The position numbers were made by a program, and so were the translations under genes. The notes beneath the pieces are model-generated. The model worked only from the letters and a program-made list of their open reading frames with translations, did not search any database and was not told where the DNA came from. DNA of 64,000 nt from Maribacter huludaoensis (GTDB taxonomy: Bacteria > Bacteroidota > Bacteroidia > Flavobacteriales > Flavobacteriaceae): contig NZ_JARKMS010000002.1 in assembly GCF_029350945.1 (NCBI RefSeq), forward strand, positions 1,011,376 through 1,075,375, written 5' to 3'. Shown here in pieces: positions 9,215-18,206 of the stretch; position 1 is the stretch's first letter; every line of letters begins with the position of its first letter.

Positions 9215-10063
9215 TTAAAGTATTGATTGTTGGTATTTGGTAGGGGTTATTCCTTTAATCTTTTTAAACTTCTTATTAAAATTGGAAATTGAGTTAAACC
9301 CGGAAAGTTCGGCTATCATATTAACAGTTAGTTCTTTATTTGAAATTAATAATTGGCAGGCATGGGCAACGCGTAGTTGTATTAAAAATTGAAAAAAGGT
9401 TTTATCTGTTCGTTGTTTAAAAAAACGACAGAAAGCATTTGGTGTCATGTATGCCATTTTCGCTATCTCATCTAGAGAAATGGGTTGTTGGAAATTTTTG
9501 AATACAAAATCGAAAATATCCTGTAAACGCTCACCTTCTGTAGAACTTAAGGTTTTAGAGTATATAAATGTACTTAAAGGTTCTGTAGTTGCTTTACTAA
9601 GTTCTTCTATTAACTCTAAAAAAGAAATAAACAGTTTGAGTTTTTGATTAGACTGTATTTCTATTAATTGTTGGGCAATTTGCTTTTGGTTTGATGTTAT
9701 TTTGAATCCGCCTGTGGCATTTGCAAAGAAGTCGCCTAAGTCTTTAAAATAGGGGAGATTAAAGAATGCTGCGCCAAAGGATTTTTTCGTAAAAAATACA
9801 GTGATCATATGCGCATCTATCTGCCCAGGTATACTTTTAAAAACGTGTGGCAGGTTACTGCCAATAACATAGATATCTCCCGTGGAAAATTGATGAATAC
9901 TATCACCCACCAACAATTTACCGTTACCGTTTACAATGTAACTTATCTGTATTTCTTCATGCTGATGAAGCTTGTTATAAAATATAGGTTCTTTATCAAC
10001 CTGAACTATTAAATGTTCATCTAAGGGCTTTGGTATTTTAAAAGGAAACACTTTCATATGCAT
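9215..10063 (-). CDS. AraC-family regulator, probable hydroxyproline-pathway activator
   Basis: A 282-residue regulator with an N-terminal cupin sensor (about 10-100, including HQHEEIQISYIVNG) and a C-terminal pair of helix-turn-helix motifs (about 185-282, ending in NFNKKFKKIKGITPTKY), the standard AraC/XylS layout. It is divergent from the hydroxyproline operon across a 127-bp gap that contains a perfect inverted repeat (10116-10140) and the operon's -7 box. By position it is the likely local regulator, with hydroxyproline or an intermediate as effector; this is inference. A second in-frame ATG two codons downstream is equally possible as start. Confidence 0.85.
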   Translation of the reverse strand: MHMKVFPFKIPKPLDEHLIVQVDKEPIFYNKLHQHEEIQISYIVNGNGKLLVGDSIHQFSTGDIYVIGSNLPHVFKSIPGQIDAHMITVFFTKKSFGAAFFNLPYFKDLGDFFANATGGFKITSNQKQIAQQLIEIQSNQKLKLFISFLELIEELSKATTEPLSTFIYSKTLSSTEGERLQDIFDFVFKNFQQPISLDEIAKMAYMTPNAFCRFFKQRTDKTFFQFLIQLRVAHACQLLISNKELTVNMIAELSGFNSISNFNKKFKKIKGITPTKYQQSIL

Positions 10064-10115
10064 CTAATTTATCATTATAAAATGAAATTGAACATGTAAG
10101 ATGGTAAAATAGTAC

Positions 10116-10140
10116 CATGTCTGGATAATATGGCGACATG
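10116..10140. promoter_or_regulatory. Inverted repeat between araC-type gene and hydroxyproline operon, candidate operator
   Basis: CATGTC, 13 bases, GACATG: a perfect 6-bp inverted repeat ending 19 bp before the -7 box of the rightward operon. The position suits an activator contacting RNA polymerase, most simply the neighbouring AraC-family protein. Confidence 0.45.
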
Positions 10141-10159
10141 TATTACAAGGTGCTATCCC

Positions 10160-10167
10160 TAATTTTG
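10160..10167 (+). promoter_or_regulatory. -7 promoter box of the hydroxyproline operon
   Basis: TAATTTTG matches TAnnTTTG exactly and lies 23 bases before the ATG at 10191. No TTG -33 box is apparent, consistent with activator dependence. Confidence 0.6.
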
Positions 10168-10190
10168 GGTATCAACTAAAAGAAAGCAAA

Positions 10191-11108
10191 ATGAGTATTT
10201 CATGGACGGGCGTGATGCCAGCGGTTACCACAAAATTTACAGATCAAGATGAATTGGATCTAAATATGTTCTCCATTAATATTAAAGCTCAATTAGAGGC
10301 TGGTGTAAATGGCATTATTTTGGGAGGTACTTTAGGTGAGGCAAGTACGTTGACCAACGATGAAAAAAAGGTTTTGATGAAAGAGACCGTAAACCTTGTA
10401 GAAGGTAAAGTTCCCGTAATTATAAATATTGCCGAGCAGACAACAAAAGGTGCAATACAGGCTGCTAAAGTTGCTGAGCAATGTGGCGCAACCGGTTTAA
10501 TGATGTTGCCACCAATGCGTTACAAAGCCAATGACCATGAGACGGTTACTTATTTTAAGGAAACGGCCAAAAGCACAGATTTACCAATTATGATTTATAA
10601 CAATCCCATAGACTATGGTATAATGGTAACTCTTGATATGTTAGATGAATTAATGGTTTGTGATAATATACAAGCGGTCAAAGAATCTACAAGGGATATT
10701 TCTAATATAACCCGTATAAAAACAAGATTTGGGAATAGACTTAATGTTTTAACGGGTGTTGATACTTTAGGTCTTGAAAGTACCCTTATGGGCGCTGATG
10801 GTTGGGTTGCCGGCTTGGTATGTGCTTTCCCTGCCGAAACTTGTGCTGTTTTTGAACTGGCCAGAGCTGGCAGAATAAAAGAAGCTTTAGAAATTTACCG
10901 ATGGTTCTTACCATTGTTAGAATTGGATATTAGTCCGCAGTTGGTACAGAACATAAAAATGGCGGAAGTGGCAACCGGTATAGGAACCGAAAATGTTAGG
11001 GCACCAAGATTGCCTTTAAGAGGTGAGGAGCGTGAAAGAGTTGCAGCTATTATAGAACAAGGTATGGCAACAAGACCTAAATTGCCTGATTATAAGAATA
11101 TCAATTAG
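10191..11108 (+). CDS. DHDPS-family deaminase, probable 1-pyrroline-4-hydroxy-2-carboxylate deaminase
   Basis: A 305-residue class I aldolase-type TIM barrel of the dihydrodipicolinate synthase family. The Schiff-base lysine is K164 in AVKESTRD and the conserved tyrosine is Y136 in IMIYNNP. The family includes synthases, aldolases and deaminases; the neighbours (2-oxoglutarate semialdehyde dehydrogenase, hydroxyproline epimerase, D-amino-acid oxidase) point to the deaminase that turns 1-pyrroline-4-hydroxy-2-carboxylate into 2-oxoglutarate semialdehyde plus ammonia. It is the first gene of the four-gene pathway; the 107-base gap to the next gene holds no evident gene. A lysine-pathway DHDPS is unlikely in this setting. 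Confidence 0.85.
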   Translation: MSISWTGVMPAVTTKFTDQDELDLNMFSINIKAQLEAGVNGIILGGTLGEASTLTNDEKKVLMKETVNLVEGKVPVIINIAEQTTKGAIQAAKVAEQCGATGLMMLPPMRYKANDHETVTYFKETAKSTDLPIMIYNNPIDYGIMVTLDMLDELMVCDNIQAVKESTRDISNITRIKTRFGNRLNVLTGVDTLGLESTLMGADGWVAGLVCAFPAETCAVFELARAGRIKEALEIYRWFLPLLELDISPQLVQNIKMAEVATGIGTENVRAPRLPLRGEERERVAAIIEQGMATRPKLPDYKNIN

Positions 11109-11215
11109 TCTAATAGTATTTTTATGATTGTATTCATGGACAGAAATGTAAGGAAAGAATTAAAATTTTTTTCGGCATCTTTAATTACTTTTGGGCAACA
11201 CCATAAACATATATC

Positions 11216-12802
11216 ATGATAAGCGGTACAAATGCAATAGGGAACAAATCTTCAAAACAAGGAAATAAAACTTTTAAGACTTTTGATCCTAACAAAAATG
11301 TAGAAACGGAATGGACTTTTTACGAGGCATCTTCAAATGAAATAGATGAGGCCGTTGCTTTAGCAGAAAGTGCTTTTAAAGTTTATAAAGATTTTGCAGG
11401 AACCAAAAAGGCAGAATTTCTTGAAGCCATAGCTTTAGAAATAGAAGCTCTTGGAGAGGAACTTATTGAAACCTACTGCAAGGAATCTGGCTTGCCCGAA
11501 GGTAGGGCTAGAGGTGAGCGTGGCCGTACTATAGGCCAATTGCGAGCATTTGCAAATTTATTGAGAGAGGGATCTTGGGTAGAGGCCGTTATTGAAAAAG
11601 CACAGCCAAATAGAGAACCTATGCCAAAATCTGATATTCGTAAAATGCTGTTTGCATTAGGTCCTGTAACGGTTTTTGGTGCCAGTAATTTTCCATTGGC
11701 ATTTTCTACCGCTGGCGGAGATACCGCTAGTGCACTTGCGGCAGGTTGTCCTGTAATTGTAAAAAGTCATCCTATGCATGCCGGTACGGGTGAATTGGTT
11801 TCCAATGCCATACTTAAGGCAGCAGCAAAAACAGGAATGCCAAATGGTGTATTTTCAAATTTAAATAGTAGTGGTATTGAAGTAGGGCAACAGTTGGTAA
11901 GACACCCTAAAGTAAAAGCTGTTGGGTTTACCGGTAGTATTAAAGGGGGTACTGCATTATATAAATTAGCGAATGAAAGAAAGGAACCTATTCCCGTATT
12001 TGCAGAAATGGGTAGTATCAACCCAGTTGTGATTTTACCTTCTGCATTGGAAAATGAAGGTGATGCATGGGCTTCAAAGTATGCCTCTTCAATAACATTG
12101 GGTGCCGGCCAGTTTTGTACAAATCCTGGTTTGGTATTGGCCGTAAAAGGGGAAAAATTGGATAGTTTCATTAAATCGCTATCCGAAGAAATTTTAAAAC
12201 TAGAACCTGCCTGTATGTTGCACCCCAACATATACGCTAAATATAATGAGGGTAAAGAAGAATTGTCCGCACAGAGCGGGGTAATAATTACTGCAGATTA
12301 TACCAAAAATACCGGTGTGAATACTGCAAAACCTTCTATTCTAAAAGTAAGCGGTGCAAACTTTTTAACGAATACAACATTGCACAATGAAGTTTTTGGA
12401 CCTTTTTCCGTAGTAGTTGAATGTGAAAATACGGTTGAGATGGAAAATATCTTAAATCATTTAGAAGGTCAGTTAACCGGCACTATTTTAGGTTCTGAAG
12501 AAGATCTGGAAAATAACGCTGAAATTGTGGATGCACTGCAAAGTAAGGTTGGGCGTATTTTATTTAACGGAGTGCCCACCGGTGTAGAGGTAAATTCATC
12601 TATGGTCCATGGTGGTCCTTTTCCCGCTTCTACCGATCCCCGTTTTACATCTGTAGGAACTTCTGCAATTAAAAGATGGGTCAGGCCGGTATCTTTTCAG
12701 GATTGGCCAAATAAATTATTGCCCCTGGCCTTGCAAAATGAAAATCCGCTTAACATTACCAGACTTGTGGAGGGCGAATACACTAAAACTAAACTATTAT
12801 AA
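11216..12802 (+). CDS. 2-oxoglutarate semialdehyde (2,5-dioxovalerate) dehydrogenase
   Basis: A 528-residue aldehyde dehydrogenase, the longer length typical of the alpha-ketoglutaric semialdehyde dehydrogenase group. Catalytic residues are visible: C301 in GAGQFCTNPG, E264 in FAEMGSINP and N158 in GASNFP. It would oxidise 2-oxoglutarate semialdehyde to 2-oxoglutarate with NAD(P)+, the last step of hydroxyproline (also of some pentose/uronate) catabolism. The epimerase and oxidase genes immediately after it favour the hydroxyproline route. It ends 9 bases before the epimerase start. Confidence 0.88.
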   Translation: MISGTNAIGNKSSKQGNKTFKTFDPNKNVETEWTFYEASSNEIDEAVALAESAFKVYKDFAGTKKAEFLEAIALEIEALGEELIETYCKESGLPEGRARGERGRTIGQLRAFANLLREGSWVEAVIEKAQPNREPMPKSDIRKMLFALGPVTVFGASNFPLAFSTAGGDTASALAAGCPVIVKSHPMHAGTGELVSNAILKAAAKTGMPNGVFSNLNSSGIEVGQQLVRHPKVKAVGFTGSIKGGTALYKLANERKEPIPVFAEMGSINPVVILPSALENEGDAWASKYASSITLGAGQFCTNPGLVLAVKGEKLDSFIKSLSEEILKLEPACMLHPNIYAKYNEGKEELSAQSGVIITADYTKNTGVNTAKPSILKVSGANFLTNTTLHNEVFGPFSVVVECENTVEMENILNHLEGQLTGTILGSEEDLENNAEIVDALQSKVGRILFNGVPTGVEVNSSMVHGGPFPASTDPRFTSVGTSAIKRWVRPVSFQDWPNKLLPLALQNENPLNITRLVEGEYTKTKLL

Positions 12803-12811
12803 ACTGTTAAT

Positions 12812-13819
12812 ATGGCCAGTAGCACCTTTGTTTGTATCGATGCCCATACTTGCGGTAACCCTGTTAGGGTGGTAAAACAGGGCGGTCCAGATTTAGTTGG
12901 TGCCACAATGAGCGAGAAACGCCAGCATTTTCTTAGGGAGTATGATTGGGTTAGAAAGGGACTTATGTACGAGCCTCGTGGACATGATATGATGAGCGGT
13001 AGCATTTTTTACCCGGCTAGCGATCCAAGGAACGATTTTGGAATTTTATTTATTGAGACCAGTGGTTGCTTGCCCATGTGCGGTCATGGAACTATAGGAG
13101 CCATTACCATTGCCTTGGAAGAAGAGTTGATAGTCCCTAAAATACCGGGAATGATCCGTATGGAAACTCCTGCCGGTTTGGTGAACATTACCTATCATAA
13201 AGAAGAAAATAAAGTAGCGTGGGTAAAATTGACCAATGTAAAATCATATTTGGTAGATACGGAGCTAACGGTAAATTGTTCTGTATTGGGCGAGTTGATT
13301 TTTGATGTATCATATGGAGGAAATTTTTACGCCATTATAGATGCACAAAAGAATTTTAACGGAATTCAAGATTATTCGGCCGCTCAGCTAGTTCAGTTCA
13401 GTCAAGAAATCAGAAAGAAAATCAATATAAAATACCCGAACAGATTTATTCATCCAGAGGATAGCACCATAAAGGACGTAAGCCATATTTTGTGGGCAGG
13501 TAAAACAATTTCTGATAGCGCTACCGCTAGAAATGCTGTGTTTTACGGTGATAAAGCTATTGATCGCTCACCTTGTGGTACAGGTACCTCTGCGCGTATG
13601 GCGCAATGGTATGTCAAGGGAATGTTGAACGTTGGTGAAGATTTTGTCCATGAAAGCTATATAGGTTCTCAATTTATTGGTACTGTAGAAAAGGAAACCA
13701 TATTGGCGGGCAAACCTGCAATTATACCTAGTATAAAGGGCTGGGCTAAAATATATGGACACAATACCATAACTATTGATGATGATGATCCATATGCTTA
13801 CGGATTTCAGGTAATTTAA
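12812..13819 (+). CDS. 4-hydroxyproline 2-epimerase (proline racemase family)
   Basis: A 335-residue proline-racemase-family enzyme converting trans-4-hydroxy-L-proline to cis-4-hydroxy-D-proline without a cofactor. Both catalytic cysteines are present, C90 in MCGHG and C255 in SPCGTGTSA, which argues against the trans-3-hydroxyproline dehydratase branch, where the second one is replaced. Four-gene context supports 4-hydroxyproline rather than proline as substrate. It lies 10 bases before the oxidase gene. Confidence 0.9.
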   Translation: MASSTFVCIDAHTCGNPVRVVKQGGPDLVGATMSEKRQHFLREYDWVRKGLMYEPRGHDMMSGSIFYPASDPRNDFGILFIETSGCLPMCGHGTIGAITIALEEELIVPKIPGMIRMETPAGLVNITYHKEENKVAWVKLTNVKSYLVDTELTVNCSVLGELIFDVSYGGNFYAIIDAQKNFNGIQDYSAAQLVQFSQEIRKKINIKYPNRFIHPEDSTIKDVSHILWAGKTISDSATARNAVFYGDKAIDRSPCGTGTSARMAQWYVKGMLNVGEDFVHESYIGSQFIGTVEKETILAGKPAIIPSIKGWAKIYGHNTITIDDDDPYAYGFQVI

Positions 13820-13829
13820 TGTTTACTAT

Positions 13830-15080
13830 ATGAAAGGTGTTATTGTTATTGGTGGTGGCATTGTTGGGCTTTGCACTGCTTATTACCTAACTAAAGAAGG
13901 TTTTGGGGTAACGGTAATCGATAAAGGCGATATCACTTCTGGCGCATCATTTGTAAATGCAGGCTATATTACTCCAAGCCATATAATTCCTTTGGCATCA
14001 CCAGGTATGATAGCAAAAGGGATCAAGATGATGTTCAATTCTGCTAGTCCGTTTTATATGAAACCTAGGTTAGACGTTGACTTTTTAAAATGGGCGTGGT
14101 ATTTTCATAAATCATCAACCCCGGCCAAGGTAGAAAAGGCAATTCCGGCAATTAAAGAAATAAACCTAATTAGTAGAGGATTATTTGCAGATTTGAAGAA
14201 GTCCGGCGATTTAGGTGATTTTCAATTAGAACGTAAAGGATTGTTAATGCTCTATAAAACCGAATCAGCTTATCTACATGAAAGAAAAATTGCCGAAAGG
14301 GTAGCTTTTGAGGGACTTGAAGTTTCAGAATTAAACAAAACAGAATTACATCAACTAGAACCAAATGTTAGAATTGATGCCGAAGGAGCCATACACTACG
14401 AATGTGACGGTCATACTACACCGACGGAGATTATGCCCAAACTTCTATCTTATCTCAAGAGACAGGGAGTAATGATAAAAACGAACGAAGAAGTACTTGA
14501 TATTGAAACTAACGGTGATAAAATTACGGAAGTCATAACTACAAATGGCAGCTATAGGCCAGATAACGTTGTCTTGGCAGCTGGATCTTGGAGTGGGGAG
14601 CTTGCAAAAAAACTACGTTTAAAACTACCGCTGCAAGGAGGTAAAGGGTATCGTATAAATGTGGAACGTAGTACGGGTATTTCTATACCTGCAATATTGA
14701 TGGAATCTAAAATGGCGGTAACCCCAATGAACGGTTTTACCAGATTTGCGGGTACCATGGAGTTTTCAGGTAATAATGAAATCATTAGAAATGAGCGGGT
14801 AATGGCAATTGCGAATGGGGCCCGATCCTTTTATCCTGATCTTAAAATTAACGAGGACGAAATTGCGAATGTAAGTACAGGTTTGCGCCCTGTTTCGCCA
14901 GATGGTCTACCGTATATTGGTAATTCTTCCAAATTTAAAAATCTTACTATAGCAACGGGTCATGCTATGATGGGGTGGAGTTTAGGTCCTGTAACCGGTA
15001 AGCTCGTTGCAGAGATTTTATCAAATAAAAAAACTACTATGAATATAGCTACCTTTAGCCCTAACAGATCATTCAAGTAA
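13830..15080 (+). CDS. FAD-dependent D-amino-acid oxidoreductase, probable cis-4-hydroxy-D-proline dehydrogenase
   Basis: A 416-residue DadA/DAO-family flavoprotein. The N-terminal FAD-binding motif GGGIVGLCTAYYL and acidic partner VIDKG are clear, and the C-terminal flavin contact region (TGLRPVSPDGLPYIG, then GHAMMGWSLGP) is intact. In the pathway it would oxidise cis-4-hydroxy-D-proline to 1-pyrroline-4-hydroxy-2-carboxylate, passing electrons to the respiratory chain or oxygen. It is the last gene of the operon. No transporter for hydroxyproline or peptides is linked. Confidence 0.87.
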   Translation: MKGVIVIGGGIVGLCTAYYLTKEGFGVTVIDKGDITSGASFVNAGYITPSHIIPLASPGMIAKGIKMMFNSASPFYMKPRLDVDFLKWAWYFHKSSTPAKVEKAIPAIKEINLISRGLFADLKKSGDLGDFQLERKGLLMLYKTESAYLHERKIAERVAFEGLEVSELNKTELHQLEPNVRIDAEGAIHYECDGHTTPTEIMPKLLSYLKRQGVMIKTNEEVLDIETNGDKITEVITTNGSYRPDNVVLAAGSWSGELAKKLRLKLPLQGGKGYRINVERSTGISIPAILMESKMAVTPMNGFTRFAGTMEFSGNNEIIRNERVMAIANGARSFYPDLKINEDEIANVSTGLRPVSPDGLPYIGNSSKFKNLTIATGHAMMGWSLGPVTGKLVAEILSNKKTTMNIATFSPNRSFK

Positions 15081-15111
15081 TTTTGCGAAATTTGTTCAGC
15101 GTAATCAAATT

Positions 15112-15146
15112 ACCATTCACCGACAGTAAATGACCATTCGCCTACA
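15112..15146 (+). promoter_or_regulatory. LytTR-type direct repeat upstream of the signalling operon (box A)
   Basis: ACCATTCACCGACA at 15112 and ACCATTCGCCTACA at 15133 match in 12 of 14 positions and start exactly 21 bp apart, two helical turns, the geometry of LytTR-domain binding sites. They end 55 bp before the ATG at 15202. The same element (core CCATTCGTCTACAGTAA) occurs upstream of the polysaccharide genes at 26081, 27600 and 39046. Binding by the LytTR protein encoded in this operon is inference. Confidence 0.6.
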
Positions 15147-15201
15147 CAAGTCAAATTATATCGAGTGATTGTAAGACTTTTGACACTCAAATATTTATGC
15201 A

Positions 15202-15603
15202 ATGGATATATTATTAATAGAAGACGATTTAATTGAAGTAATGAAGTTGAAACGAACAGTTTCTAAACTTGAGCTAAAACATTCAATTATAGAAGCAAAG
15301 AACGGTGAAGAGGCATTGGACTTTTTAAGATCAGGTGAGAAATTACCGGATATTATTCTGTTAGACTTGAACATGCCTAGAATGAACGGTATAGAATTTT
15401 TAGAAATATTAAAGGCAGATGATGTACTTCAATATTTACCTACTGTTATTTTAACGACCTCTGAGAATAGGGCAGATTTGTTGAAATGTTACCAGGCCGG
15501 TATTGCAGGTTATGTAATTAAACCTTTGAAATATGAAGATTATGAGTATAAGTTAAATGCAGTTTTACAGTATTGGAGCATTAACCAACTAGTAAAAGGC
15601 TAA
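15202..15603 (+). CDS. Single-domain response regulator (CheY-like)
   Basis: A 133-residue receiver with no output domain. Acidic pocket E7-D8-D9 region, phosphoacceptor D55 in ILLDLNMP, T/S switch residue in ILTTSE and the late lysine in VIKPLK are all present, so it should be phosphorylatable. It is the first gene after LytTR-type box A and precedes the H-NOX gene by 80 bases. In a pathway with kinases lacking a receiver and a separate Hpt protein downstream, it could serve as the intermediate receiver of a four-step phosphorelay. It could equally act by protein contact. Confidence 0.9.
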   Translation: MDILLIEDDLIEVMKLKRTVSKLELKHSIIEAKNGEEALDFLRSGEKLPDIILLDLNMPRMNGIEFLEILKADDVLQYLPTVILTTSENRADLLKCYQAGIAGYVIKPLKYEDYEYKLNAVLQYWSINQLVKG

Positions 15604-15653
15604 CAAAAAAGCTCATTTCACAACATTTTTACACAATTACGTATTAATTTTCC

Positions 15654-15661
15654 TACGTTTG
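15654..15661 (+). promoter_or_regulatory. -7 promoter box upstream of the H-NOX gene
   Basis: TACGTTTG matches TAnnTTTG exactly, 22 bases before the ATG at 15684, so the H-NOX/kinase genes probably have their own promoter in addition to read-through from the receiver gene. Confidence 0.55.
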
Positions 15662-15683
15662 AATATATTGTAAAAAAATTCAA

Positions 15684-16226
15684 ATGAAGGGAATTGTATT
15701 TACCGAGTTTTTAGAAATGGTCGAATCGGAATTCGGTTTAGAGACTGTTGATAATATTATTGAAAAAACAGATTTGCCTTCCCAGGGCATATATACATCT
15801 GTTGCCACCTACGAATTCAATGAAATGGTGGCATTGATTACCCAATTGAGTGAAGAGGTAGATTTACCTGCCGGAGATCTAATTTACGCATTCGGACTCT
15901 ATTTGTTTTCTAGTCTTAAAAATGCGCATCCAGAAGTTATTCAAAGTTACCGTACTCCTATCGGTTTGCTTTATTCAATTGAAGACCATATTCATGTGCA
16001 TGTAAAAAAACTATATCCAGAAGCAGAATTGCCTACATTTAAGATTCTTGAGAAAACTGATACTTCCATTTCCATGATCTATAGTTCTTCAAGAGGGCTA
16101 TATAGATTGGCACATGGTTTAATAGAAAAATCTTTTGAACACTTTAATGGCAAGGCCGATATTACTTACGAACTTCTTAAGGAAGATGGTACTGAAGTAA
16201 AATTTGACGTTGTACAACATGGATAG
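15684..16226 (+). CDS. H-NOX haem-based gas sensor (HNOB domain)
   Basis: A 180-residue stand-alone H-NOX protein, normal length for the family. The proximal haem ligand is H102 in DHIHVHVKKLYP and the porphyrin-propionate clamp is the YxSxR motif Y133-S135-R137. The residue five after that arginine, where O2-binding H-NOX proteins have a distal tyrosine, is L142, so NO rather than O2 is the expected ligand (family knowledge). The next gene, a histidine kinase, overlaps its stop by eight bases, the usual H-NOX/kinase pairing in which NO-bound sensor alters kinase activity in the cytoplasm. Confidence 0.95.
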   Translation: MKGIVFTEFLEMVESEFGLETVDNIIEKTDLPSQGIYTSVATYEFNEMVALITQLSEEVDLPAGDLIYAFGLYLFSSLKNAHPEVIQSYRTPIGLLYSIEDHIHVHVKKLYPEAELPTFKILEKTDTSISMIYSSSRGLYRLAHGLIEKSFEHFNGKADITYELLKEDGTEVKFDVVQHG

Positions 16227-18195
16227 TAAAGAGGTTACACTTCTTAAAAAAGCCTTGGAAAGGCAAAAAATGGCCCGTAAACAAGCCGAAAGGATATTAG
16301 AAGAAAAATCTAATGAGCTTTACGAGGTTGCACGCCATTTAAGGGAGTCCAACAACAAACTTGAAAATCTTTTAAGCGAAAAAACATCTGAACTAGATGG
16401 CGTTTTCATCAATATTATAGATCCTTATGTGGTCATGGACCTATCCTATAATGTGGTAAGCATGAACCAATCTGCCAAAGATTTTTTGGGTTATGATCAT
16501 AAGGAACAAGATATCAATCTTTGGAAATTGGTACATAAAGATTTCATGGAGTACACCATAGAATCTTTCAGTAGTTTAAAAGAGGTTGGTATGCTTAAAA
16601 ACTACCGGGCCAAAATCCTTGTTAAAGATGATGTTGAAAAATGGGTAGAAATTAATGCTAGTTTAATATTCAATAAAGAAAAACAACCAATAGCGGCCCA
16701 GGGTATAGTACGTGATATTACCCAAGAGATGGAGGTAACGGAAATATTATCTGAACAAAAGCGGCAATTGGATATTATCGTAAATGCATCACCGCTAGGT
16801 ATCGTATTGGCCAACACGGATAAAATTTTAAAAGTAAACCACGCAATGACCAATTTGCTAGGCTATAGTTCTCAAGAGTTCCAAAATATGAGTATAGCGG
16901 ATATTACCGCCTCTGATGATGAAGAGAAGAGCAAATTGTTAATGCAACAAATGTATGATGGTGAAATTGATGATTTTACAATATCAAAAAAATATATACA
17001 TAAGAGCGGAGAAATCTTATATCTAAAAATATCTTTAAATGCCGTTAAGAACATACGTAACGAAACACGCTTTGTTTTAGGTATGTTAGAGGATATTACC
17101 AAACAGCATGAAGCTGAAACTAAATTAAAAGCGGAAAGGGAGAAGTATAGTAATATCATCGCCAATATGAACTTAGGCCTGTTAGAATTAGATGAAAAAG
17201 ACACGATCCTTTTAGCTAATCAAAGTTTTTGTGATATGAGCGGTTTTTCCGAGAATGAGCTTATAGGAAAAAATGCTACAGATTTCTTTCATGTAGAAAA
17301 CAAGAATGTATTAACGTCAAAGTTAAAATTAGAATCCGGTGGTGAGTCTAATTCTTTTGAGGTTGAAATACTGAACAAGTTAGGTGAGAAAAAGCATTGG
17401 TTAATAAGTGGTGCACCAAGATATAATGAAGCTGGCGATGTAGTAGGTTCGGTAGGTGTTCATTTAGATGTAACAAAGCAAAAAGAATTAGAATTACAGA
17501 AAGAACAGCTGGTTAAAGATTTAGAGAACAGTAACCAAGGTTTACAAGAGTACGCACATATTGTATCTCATGACCTTAAATCGCCACTTAGAAGTATTAG
17601 TGCTTTGGCCACTTGGTTAAGCGATGATTATAAAGATGTTTTAGATGAAGGAGGTAAACAGAATCTTGCCCTTATGCAAGAAAAGGTGGCTTCCATGGAT
17701 AAATTGATACATGGTATTCTTGAATATTCTACCGCCAATAGTTCTGCCTTAGATGATTCTAAAGTAGACCTTAATGAAGTTATTACAGATATTGGCGAAA
17801 CTATTTTTATACCTGAACATGTAAAATTGGTAATACCAAAAGAGCTGCCCACCATCATGGCAGATAGAATTAAGGTACACCAGGTTTTTCAAAATATTAT
17901 AGGTAATGCCGTTGTACATATAGAAAGGGAAGTAGGTCTTGTAGAGGTCCTGTATAAGGATGATGGCGATTTTTGGCAGTTTACGATCAGTGACAATGGC
18001 GTAGGTATACCAGAAGAGTACCATAAAAAGATTTTTGATATTTTTCAATCTATCGGTAATAATGAAAGATCTACAGGTATTGGTCTTTCAATAGTAAAGA
18101 AGATTATTGATCGTTACCAGGGTAGAGTTTGGGTAGATAGCATTGTAGGCGAAGGTACCCAGTTTCATTTCACTATAAAAAAAGACCATAACTAA
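16219..18195 (+). CDS. PAS-domain histidine kinase, H-NOX partner
   Basis: A 658-residue soluble kinase with no membrane segment. An N-terminal coiled coil (about 1-55), three PAS domains (about 60-175, 185-300, 310-430), a HisKA domain with phosphoacceptor H451 in IVSHDLKSPLRS, and a C-terminal ATPase domain (N-box near FQNIIGNAVVHI, G1 box DNGVGIP, G2 STGIGLSIV). No receiver is attached. The ATG at 16219 overlaps the H-NOX stop as ATGGATAG and is preferred over an upstream TTG. Overlap with the H-NOX gene argues for a sensor-kinase complex; its phosphate could go to the receiver at 15202 or to the regulators at 20398-21426. Confidence 0.92.
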   Translation: MDSKEVTLLKKALERQKMARKQAERILEEKSNELYEVARHLRESNNKLENLLSEKTSELDGVFINIIDPYVVMDLSYNVVSMNQSAKDFLGYDHKEQDINLWKLVHKDFMEYTIESFSSLKEVGMLKNYRAKILVKDDVEKWVEINASLIFNKEKQPIAAQGIVRDITQEMEVTEILSEQKRQLDIIVNASPLGIVLANTDKILKVNHAMTNLLGYSSQEFQNMSIADITASDDEEKSKLLMQQMYDGEIDDFTISKKYIHKSGEILYLKISLNAVKNIRNETRFVLGMLEDITKQHEAETKLKAEREKYSNIIANMNLGLLELDEKDTILLANQSFCDMSGFSENELIGKNATDFFHVENKNVLTSKLKLESGGESNSFEVEILNKLGEKKHWLISGAPRYNEAGDVVGSVGVHLDVTKQKELELQKEQLVKDLENSNQGLQEYAHIVSHDLKSPLRSISALATWLSDDYKDVLDEGGKQNLALMQEKVASMDKLIHGILEYSTANSSALDDSKVDLNEVITDIGETIFIPEHVKLVIPKELPTIMADRIKVHQVFQNIIGNAVVHIEREVGLVEVLYKDDGDFWQFTISDNGVGIPEEYHKKIFDIFQSIGNNERSTGIGLSIVKKIIDRYQGRVWVDSIVGEGTQFHFTIKKDHN

Positions 18196-18206
18196 TACAA
18201 ATAAAT

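Noticed and set aside
11767-12231. Minus-strand open frame of 154 residues inside the aldehyde dehydrogenase
   Set aside because: It is fully inside a recognisable conserved enzyme on the plus strand and has no domain.
17749-18048. Minus-strand open frame of 99 residues inside the PAS kinase
   Set aside because: It is a codon-usage shadow of the kinase ATPase domain, with no upstream signal.
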